From contig NC_081828.1 in the NCBI RefSeq assembly GCF_030867095.1, positions 4,222,001-4,286,000 on the forward strand: 64,000 nt of DNA, written 5' to 3'. A program made the position numbers and the translations under genes. The notes under the pieces were generated by a model that saw only the letters and a list, made by a program, of their open reading frames with translations, was not told where the DNA came from and ran no database searches. The DNA is from Alligator mississippiensis. Its lineage: Eukaryota > Chordata > Crocodylia > Alligatoridae. The first letter of the stretch is position 1. Every line of letters starts with the position of its first letter. Shown piece by piece: positions 56,761 to 64,000 of this stretch.

Positions 56761-59413
56761 ATCATTAGTAATAATATTGCCTCTAGAGGGCACTGGGTGA
56801 ACGCACGTAACAGCCGGTCCTGAGTCTCCTCGATGGAGGTATGCCACATGCTCTGACAAGAGCCAAAGCAGCAATACAAGTGTCCTGTGCACTCACACCT
56901 CCCATATATAACATGCCCATAGGGATTGCTAAGACAAGAATTTGGCTGCCCTATATGCAGCCAGCAAGAAGGAAAGACCTCTCTGTTATCTCTTCCACCT
57001 ACGACCCTGCTCAACCCAGCTGGAATGAAGCGTCATCAAAACTAATCCTGGCAGAGGGATCCTGGCTTCTAGCAGCATGCTTAAACCATGCGGCATTTTC
57101 ATCCAGGCAGCCAAGGGAGCCAAAGAGGCTGGGCAGAGACCTCAGTGCAGCCAATTTACAGATGCATCCACGATTCCCTTTCCAGATCCATCCACCCTAC
57201 CTTACTGCATGTATTCAACCAATTTTGAAACATGCTCAGCACTACACACTGATCTTCCTAACCATGCTTGCAGCACTTCCCAGTGGGGAATCCCGCAGAT
57301 GAACACAAGTGTCCCCTCCCTGCTGCTGCTCCACCTCTACATGCAATCAAGCTTCCCTGAAGCAGTCACACCAGCAGTAACCAACTTGCTTTGCACACTG
57401 GTTTTCAAATGAGCCACCTTAAGCCCCCGTTTCAAATAAATGCCTCAATGGAAACCTAACAAGGGGCAATTAAATCAATGAAGCCTCCCAGCTTAATAAT
57501 CTCCAGGTGATTGCTTAAGTACAGCTAAGCAGAGGCATGTCTGCATAATACCACAGATGAAACTTTGCTGTGCTAAAGAACGGGCCCCATCACGTTACTC
57601 TACGTTCCCCGTTACCCAGCAGGTTTCCCTGCACCCGACAGCATGCAACTCGCTGCCTTTTACAACTGTGCCAGGGTTGAACTAGTGGTGAATTCAAGCC
57701 ATGAAGCTCCAGGGTGTGGGACCTGATGTACGGGTGCATACAGGAACCAGGGCAAAGTGGAGATCATTAGAGACCAGCTAAAAGGCTTGGTTCGCTCTCT
57801 ATACTAGCATAGCTGCATGGCATTTCTTTGTCTAATCCCTTCTCCCAGGCCTATGAAGTCACCTCCTTTCAAAGGCTTGGAGGAGTGCTAGAAGGATCCA
57901 GTGAACTTTTTCCTGGAGGAGAAATATTTCCTGTCTGGTGGTGGATGTGAAACTAGTTGGTGGGTCTCCGCCTTGTTCCACGTAGACAAGTGACCACAAG
58001 GCTCAGGAGAGAGGCCAAGGGGAGAGGGAGTCCTTTGCATTGAACTCCTTCTTGTGTGAGGAGGACTTGCACCTTCTTTTATCTTAGGTTGGCATGCAGG
58101 CCTACCCCAGTGGGACCCAACACCCTGACTGCAACCTATAGGAGCTCCCATAAATCAAACCGTACCAACTCCCACGCCGTGAGGATGTGGTGACAACGCA
58201 TGACATGTACAAGCGCCCACTGAGGCCAGCTCATCCCAATGTAAGATCATCTCCCAGGAGAGCGATCTTTGCTCCTGGATCTTCCACTCAGCTAGGAAAA
58301 TACATGATAATTGTAAAAGAAAGCTTGCAACACAACAGCTGGATTTGGAGAAAGAGGGGTGGGTTTCAGAGGGGCTTAGTTTCATGCGGCACCTGGAATT
58401 CAGGTATAAAAGCTGGTAGCCAGGCCACTAAGAACGAACATAGCCCCTCATTTAGAGCTTGCAAATGACAGCTTTTTTTGGTGACACATTGATCAAACTA
58501 GAACAAAACCAACCAAAAATCAGCCTTGGGTCAAACAAAACATCTCTTGAAGGCAATGTTTTCTTGTATTTACTCAGTCCCCATCTATAGCAAATGATGA
58601 GACTTGATGACCTGTCCCTCCCTGTCCCAGGTCTTCTGAACCTGTTTTAATTAACTGTAGGACTGTTTTGACAAAGAAATAGTGACATTTTTGGAAAAGT
58701 GTCTAAATGAGTCCTTTTGGCTTCTTTAAACAAGTTCCAGGTCTTTTTCCAGCTGAAATCGTTGGATAAATTTGACACAGATTTGCTGATAGTTTTGATC
58801 AACTTGAGTCTCTGTTTTTCAGCAAATAAAACATGACCAAAATATTTTCCTGCACTACTCCTGACATGTAAGAGTCGCCTCTATGTATCTTCTCTTTCCT
58901 ACATTTCTACTGCCTCGTTCAACTGCTTATTGCTAATAAAACAATACTCGCTCGCTTAAAAGTCCTTCACTTAAAAATACTCTGTCGCTCCTACAAGCAC
59001 TTTCCTCTTCAGAACAAATCCCCAAGCCTCTTTTGCCAAGAAAAGAGCAATGATTTCATTCTGAAGTTTTCTAAGACTTGATAGAGAACTGAGTGGGGTT
59101 TTTCCCCCCCATCAAGGTGCCACTTAACTCTATTAACAAGTCATGCTAGCAGTCTGGTCTGCCTTCTGAGACCGACTGCTGGGTGCTTCAGAAAAAGAAA
59201 ATGGAAACATCTTTTGCATTTTTTTTTATTATTGTAAAACCCTGCATTCACAAATGCCATTTTCCTGAAGACCAGAGTTATATCAGTGCCACCGCTGGGC
59301 TGTCTTTTTGAGGTATTCAAGAGGAAAACGATAGATGCAATCTCTCCCCAAGGACATACGTTTGCTGCTACTAGCTCGTAAAACAAACTACAACACAAAG
59401 GACCACCTTACTG

Positions 59414-59802
59414 GGGGAGTGTCTACACGTGCACATTTACTGCGCAGTAACCTAATTACTGTGCAGTAACCAAAAAATGACTGCACAGTACAGACGTGCA
59501 TCTACACATGCATGCCTGTACTGTGCAGTAACTATGGTGACCTACACTGACTTAGGTGTAAATTTTCTTCCTGCATCATGCAGGTAGCAAATTGATGCCC
59601 GATTAGTTACTGAGCAGTAACGCACATGTAGATGCATTACTGTGCAGTAACACTGTGTGTGTGGACTGACTTGGGACTAACTACTCCCAAGTCAGTCCAA
59701 ACATAGAGTTATTGTGCTTTAACGTCTGCGCATGTAGACACTGGCCTAAATCTGCTTACTTGTAAATTTACTGTGCAGTAAATGCACATGCAGACATGCC
59801 CG
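59414..59802. mobile_element. MITE with TACTGYGCAGTAA repeats
   Basis: The left end GGGAGTGTCTACACGTGCAC + ATTTACTGCGCAGTAA pairs with the right end read in reverse (GGGCATGTCTGCATGTGCAT + TTACTGCACAGTAA). The palindrome TTACTGTGCAGTAA or near variants recur about seven times, and a 20-bp inner inverted pair (GACTGACTTGGGACTAACTA / CTCCCAAGTCAGTCCAAAC) lies near 59680. It looks like one element with another of its family inserted or folded in. Confidence 0.68.
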
Positions 59803-60949
59803 CTGTGTTGCTGAAAACACAACAAAACAAAAAGCTCATCCTGCTCAAAATATATCCACCAAGAGGTATACAGCCAGCGGACCAGATTCCGCTCTCCTTG
59901 ATGCTGGGATAAGTCATTCCCATGGGTTTGCTGGAACCATGTTAGTTTTACGCAAGAGGAAGAGAACGGAGCTGTAAGTTTCCTTTACTAAAGGAAAGAA
60001 AACCACTCTTCGCACTCAGCGTCTTTGCCCCTTTGCTATAATGTACATGGTTATCTGTTAGAAAAGGATTTTTTATTAATTTCTTGGCTACTGGATGCAG
60101 TGCACACCTGCGCTTTGAGGACTTGGGAGATGTGTGCTCCGTCCATCTCTGCCACAGGCTTCTTGACCCACCTAAGACAATTCACTGTACAAGCCAGGAG
60201 CAATCCTGCCTTATCTATTTTGGGTACCACATCTTTGAGGCCCCTGGCATATACATCACAATATATATTAATAACACATGAAATTATCTCCAAGGTAACC
60301 AAATTGCACAGCCAGGGCCAAGCTCTCCCTGAAGACTATGGGATCCTGCGAGAGCTCAACTGAAAGTCTTGCCTATCCTATCCCCCCTATAGAGCCCACC
60401 CAGGTCCAGATTCAAAGCCCCTTGCTCCAAAGCCTTTCTATTGATTTCACCAGGCTCTGGGGCTTGGAATAACAACAACTCCGAGCACAAAGCATCGGAG
60501 ATTTACCTCTGTGCGAATCGCATCTGCGCTTCTGCAGGGCACCGTGGCCCCATCAGACCCGTCGCAGCCTGCAGAGCTGTGAAGCGGCAGCCAGAAACGC
60601 TCCCCTTAATAAAGAAAATCCATCACAGTAAATTACCTCTAATGAGGAGATGGTACTGATGCTTCCACTGGGAAATACACTCTGTTCTGAACAGCGCGTA
60701 TCCCTAAGTCCCCGGTGAAGGGCTCTCACTACCAGGAACTCAGCATGGGGCTTTGCATTTGTCGCCTGCTGTTTATCACAGAGGCTGTTTCCCCCGTTGC
60801 TTTCCTGACAAAAACAAGCGGCAAAGAAGACATTTGAGCCTACTGGATGGGTGAGGTCACCTTGGGGACAGTGGGGGAGAAAGAAGTGCTGGGGAAATAA
60901 AAAAAAAGCAGCCAGGAAATATGGAAAGAGCAAGTTGGATGGAAGAATC

Positions 60950-61320
60950 GTAGAAATGTAGGAAATGAGGGTTGGACAGGACCTCAAGAGGTCACAGCTA
61001 GTCCAACCCCTGCTCCAAGCAGGACCAGCCCCAACTATATCACCCCAGACAAGGCTTTGTGAAGGTCTTCAAAACCTCCAAGGATGGAGATGCCACCAAC
61101 TCTCTGGATAACCTATTCAGTGCTTCACCACCCTCCTCATGAGAAACTTGTACCTAATATCCAACCTCAACTTCCCTTGCTGCAGCTTGAGCCCATTGCT
61201 CCTTGTCCTGTCATCTGCCCCCACTGAGATCAGTCCAGCTCCATCCTCGTTGCAACCCACCTGCAAGGAGTTGGAGGCTGCTATTCAATCCCCCTCAGTC
61301 TTCTCTTCTGCAGACTAAAA
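60950..61320 (-). mobile_element. CR1 LINE 3' fragment
   Basis: GAGGGTTGGACAGGACCTCA, CCCCTGCTCCAAGCAGGACC, AAAACCTCCAAGGATGGAGA and CTTGTCCTGTCATCTGCCCC, in reverse CR1 order. Confidence 0.82.
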
Positions 61321-61392
61321 GGACTGTGCTTCCCAAGGAAAGTAGAGTCAGCGGTCCTGTATCCACCTGATTTCATTGGGAGGAGCCTAGAG

Positions 61393-61761
61393 CAGTGGTG
61401 CTCAAACCTTTTGGTCTCGCAAGCCAGACAAACGGCCCAGGGCTGGGCCGCAGACCAAATCCGCGAGGCTGGCACCCAGATTGGGACCCGCATGCCCAGA
61501 TATGGCCTCAAACAACCGCGCACACCCAGATTGGGCCCTGTGCCACCCTGGTCCCATGCACCCAATCTAGCACCCAGAGCCACACCACCCAGCCCACCGG
61601 GCTTCCCACAGGTCTGGAGATTTGGCAGCAGGGGAGGAGCAATTCACACTGCCATTGCTCCCCCGTTCTCCAATTTTTGGACCTGCAGGGAGTCCCACAG
61701 GCCACATGACATGGATCCACAGGCCAGATGGGGCCCGTTGGCCAAGGGTTGAGTATCCCAG
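61393..61761. mobile_element. hAT-type MITE
   Basis: The left end CAGTGGTGCTCAAACCTTTT pairs with the right end read in reverse, CTGGGATACTCAACCCTTGG. The flanking 8-mers (GCCTAGAG / TATAGAGA) match poorly. It sits shortly after a CR1 3' fragment. Confidence 0.6.
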
Positions 61762-62009
61762 TATAGAGAATGGGAAAGGGGCTTTGCACTAGATGTAACA
61801 GCACCAGGCAGACCAGTATGACCACATTTGGCAAAAGATGCACTTACATTTAACCAGTAACTGCCCTTCAATCTTCACTCAGACGTGTGTGTGCGCGCGT
61901 GGGTGTGTGGGTGGGTGTGGGTGTTCATATTTGGGTGGGCAGGAGCGTGGATGTCTTCTCCACCCATATCTACCATCACTTGGGTCTAGCAGCCAGCTGC
62001 ACGGCTGCC

Positions 62010-62590
62010 ATTTGAATCACAGGGCAGGAGGGGAACTCACGGGTTATCTAGTCCAACCTCCCTGCACAGATGCAGGGCTCCCTGTTCCTGATCCATTCCA
62101 GGCAGATGCCTCCATCCAAAGCCTTCTTGAAAACTGCCCAAGGAAGGAGATTCCCACAACTTCCCCAGACAGCTTGGTTCATGTCCCTACTGTCCTTAGC
62201 AAGGAAATGTTGCTTGAAATCTGCTTTGCTCCATCGCTTAGTGTCTGACATACTAAAGCAGGGAGAACTTCGTTTCTCCTTTTTCTTTAGAGTCACTTTC
62301 AAACCTCCAAAAGCTGCAATCATGTCTCCTCTTCATTTCCTTTTGTCCATACTCACCCTACTGCATCCTCTAAGCCTTTCCTCATATAGCTCCCAAGCGC
62401 GTTGTCATCTGTCTGTTGTCTCTGAATCCTCTCCAGCTTCTCTACCTCCTTCTTTAAAGGCAGTGTCCAAAACTGCAAACAATATGCCAGCTGTGGCTCG
62501 AGCAATACCGAGTAGAGTGGTATTATCAGCTGCTGTGCTTTGCAGGCAATGCTGATAATACAGCTGCAAACGGCACTTGATTTTTTTTTA
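62010..62590 (-). mobile_element. CR1-like LINE fragment
   Basis: The minus-strand frame near 62450-62530 reads LIIPLYSVLLEPQLAYCLQF, the CR1 LVRPxLEYCVQF region, followed by KEVEKLERIQRQ. The 3' tail lies near 62040 (ATCTAGTCCAACCTCCCTGC). It is more diverged than the neighbouring CR1. Confidence 0.7.
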
Positions 62591-63371
62591 ACCTGAAACA
62601 GCATTGCGTTGCTAAACATCCACCTCAAATCTGATCAGCCACAGGCCATGCTAGAGAGAGATGCTGGCTTAACTCAGATTTTGTTAGACTGATCCGTGAC
62701 GTCTGGTCTTCCGGCAGCTCGCTTTAGATGAATGGGGAAGGGGAGGAGAAAACATGAGTGTGGAACAATTGTCTAGGGGAATGGGAAGTCATAATTCCTT
62801 CCTGACACGACTGTGACCAGGAAATGACCCGGCGCGTGGAGATTGGACTATAGAGTCTCAGCTTCTCCCCCCTGACAATTGCGCCAGAGGTAGATTTCCA
62901 CTGCAGGAAAACAGACTTCCCCATTTTGCCCAGTCAGATCTTAACACAGGCCACGGCCCAGTGTTTAAAAGCAAGGAAGCAAAGAGCCAAGGTTGGGTCC
63001 ACAGGATCTGTTCAGCGTGGGGGGCTGGTGAGATGACTGAAGACCTTCCTCTGGGCAGGAAGCATGGTGGAAATCTGATAAGCCATCTGTCCTCTCTTTA
63101 TAAGCCACTGCAAATTTCCAAAGCTCTCAAGGCTTTTTACCATCCTGCTGCCTCCACCCAGCTAAGTCATAACAGCAAGATGCTGAACTTCAAAGGGTGA
63201 CAAGTTACAAAGCAGCAAGCGCCAGCTTCATATTTTCTTCCTCTCCTCGGTGAAGAGCTTTGGAGTCAGATCTTCCTGAATGCACAACAACCTGCTATCC
63301 CCTCTCCTACCCCCAGCCACAACACAATACCAGCTCATGTCATGCCCTGCTGCATTTAATCTTGTAGAGCT

Positions 63372-63542
63372 CCTTAAATATCATCCCATGCATTTGCAAT
63401 GCTTTGTCTCTTGGCTCTTGCCTGAGCTTCCCCTAAAACAATGACCAATATCTCCTTAAATACCATTGCCGTGCATGTGCATTTGCAATGCTTTCTCTTT
63501 TGGCTCTTGTCTGAGCTGCCCCTAAAACAATGACCAATATCT
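63372..63542 (+). repeat. Two-copy tandem duplication, 82 and 89 bp
   Basis: Copy 1 is 63372-63453 and copy 2 is 63454-63542; both begin CCTTAAATA and end CCTAAAACAATGACCAATAT + CT. Copy 2 carries an extra GTGCATGT-type insertion. Confidence 0.7.
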
Positions 63543-64000
63543 GACCTGACAGCAGAGCAGGACTTGTCATGGGCTTCTGCTACAAGCAGGGACCTGAAGA
63601 GCTACATGAGTCGCCCTCTCACTCCATCCTTCTTAGAAGAGGAGCCTTCTGGTCTGAATGCCTGGGGATACATTTACTAACCAGAGACACAGAGTCATTA
63701 AAGTGCCATGAATCCAGTGTCAGAAACATCAAGAAAAGCAGCAGAAAATGATTGGGGGACAGCTGGGAGGGATCTGCAAGGAGAAATTAAAAAAAAGCTA
63801 AACAGGCCAGGTCACCGGCTGGTCAAAAATCTGCATAGATCCACTGTGTTGAGTGATGCTTCAAGCCCGTAGGCAAGGTAGCAGCACGTGATTCAATCCT
63901 CTTATGTTGACCATCCATTAGAGGGGAATAAACCTCCCCCTTCTCTTGTGGGGTTACACAGGTTCCCCACGAATGGTTACCCATTTTGGAGAACCCTTGA

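Larger units (their letters stand above)
37900..64000 (-). other. MOB3C: MOB3C locus, 3' part (partial gene span)
   Basis: The span covers the last two coding exons and their introns. A frame for the first two thirds of MOB3C (ALxLKQVFxKDKTFRP through the zinc-site cysteines) is not found on the minus strand up to position 64000, so those exons and the promoter lie off the right edge. The intron between the two exons seen is 15.03 kb; the upstream intron is at least 9.9 kb. Confidence 0.85.
54070..64000 (-). other. MOB3C: MOB3C upstream intron, partial
   Basis: Begins at the acceptor at 54071-54070 and runs off the window. It contains the repeats listed between 54.4 and 63.5 kb. I see nothing in about 56.8-59.4 and 62.6-63.3 kb beyond ordinary unique sequence. 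Confidence 0.75.

Noticed and set aside
56841..57302. 153-codon plus-strand frame
   Set aside because: No recognised domain and no splice context; composition like the surrounding intron.
1..64000. CRISPR array, operon or tRNA/rRNA genes
   Set aside because: Repeat spacing and spacers do not fit CRISPR; no A/B-box pair with a cloverleaf was found; intron-bearing genes rule out a prokaryote.

Overview
This is vertebrate, probably crocodilian, nuclear DNA. There are no prokaryotic features. Coding sequence is a tiny fraction of the window, exons have GT/AG splice sites, and most of the rest is intron or intergenic DNA full of amniote repeats: CR1 LINE fragments in both orientations, hAT-type short elements with 8-bp target duplications, long-arm fold-back elements, MITEs carrying TACTGYGCAGTAA motifs, and faint MIR-like remnants. 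The crocodilian call rests on recalled repeat style (CR1 3' ends and MITE types); a turtle is the main alternative.

Two protein-coding genes are recognised, both on the minus strand. MKNK1 (MAP kinase-interacting kinase 1) occupies the left end. Its N-terminal exon with the polybasic eIF4G/importin-binding stretch is at 122-218, a likely start-codon exon is at 2199-2318, and a CpG island with six NRF1-type sites at about 11.0-12.0 kb is the likely promoter. The kinase domain lies off the left edge. MOB3C is represented by its penultimate coding exon (53867-54069) and its last coding exon, nine codons plus stop (38807-38836), separated by a 15-kb intron. Its earlier exons lie off the right edge. 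The order MKNK1 then MOB3C, both on one strand, matches my recollection of human 1p33.

Layout: 1-11.4 kb, MKNK1 5' region and introns, including a 1.18-kb transposon swollen by a G-rich minisatellite; 11.0-12.0 kb, CpG island promoter; 12-38 kb, intergenic, with a 2.7-kb CR1 (21.5-24.2 kb), other CR1 copies and a hAT element nested in a CR1 (30.8-31.1 kb); 36.5-37.1 kb, a fragment of a different LINE; about 37.9-38.8 kb, probable MOB3C 3' UTR; 38.8-53.9 kb, last MOB3C intron, with a CA/GATA microsatellite and hairpin elements; 54.1-64 kb, upstream MOB3C intron with more repeats.

I found no wholly new gene system. The most interesting points are the NRF1-site tandem array at the promoter, three candidate MKNK1 5' exons that all end in GAG at a phase-0 donor, the minisatellite-bearing transposon, and the family of near-perfect fold-back elements. 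All boundaries were read by eye; repeat edges are approximate unless a target duplication is named.
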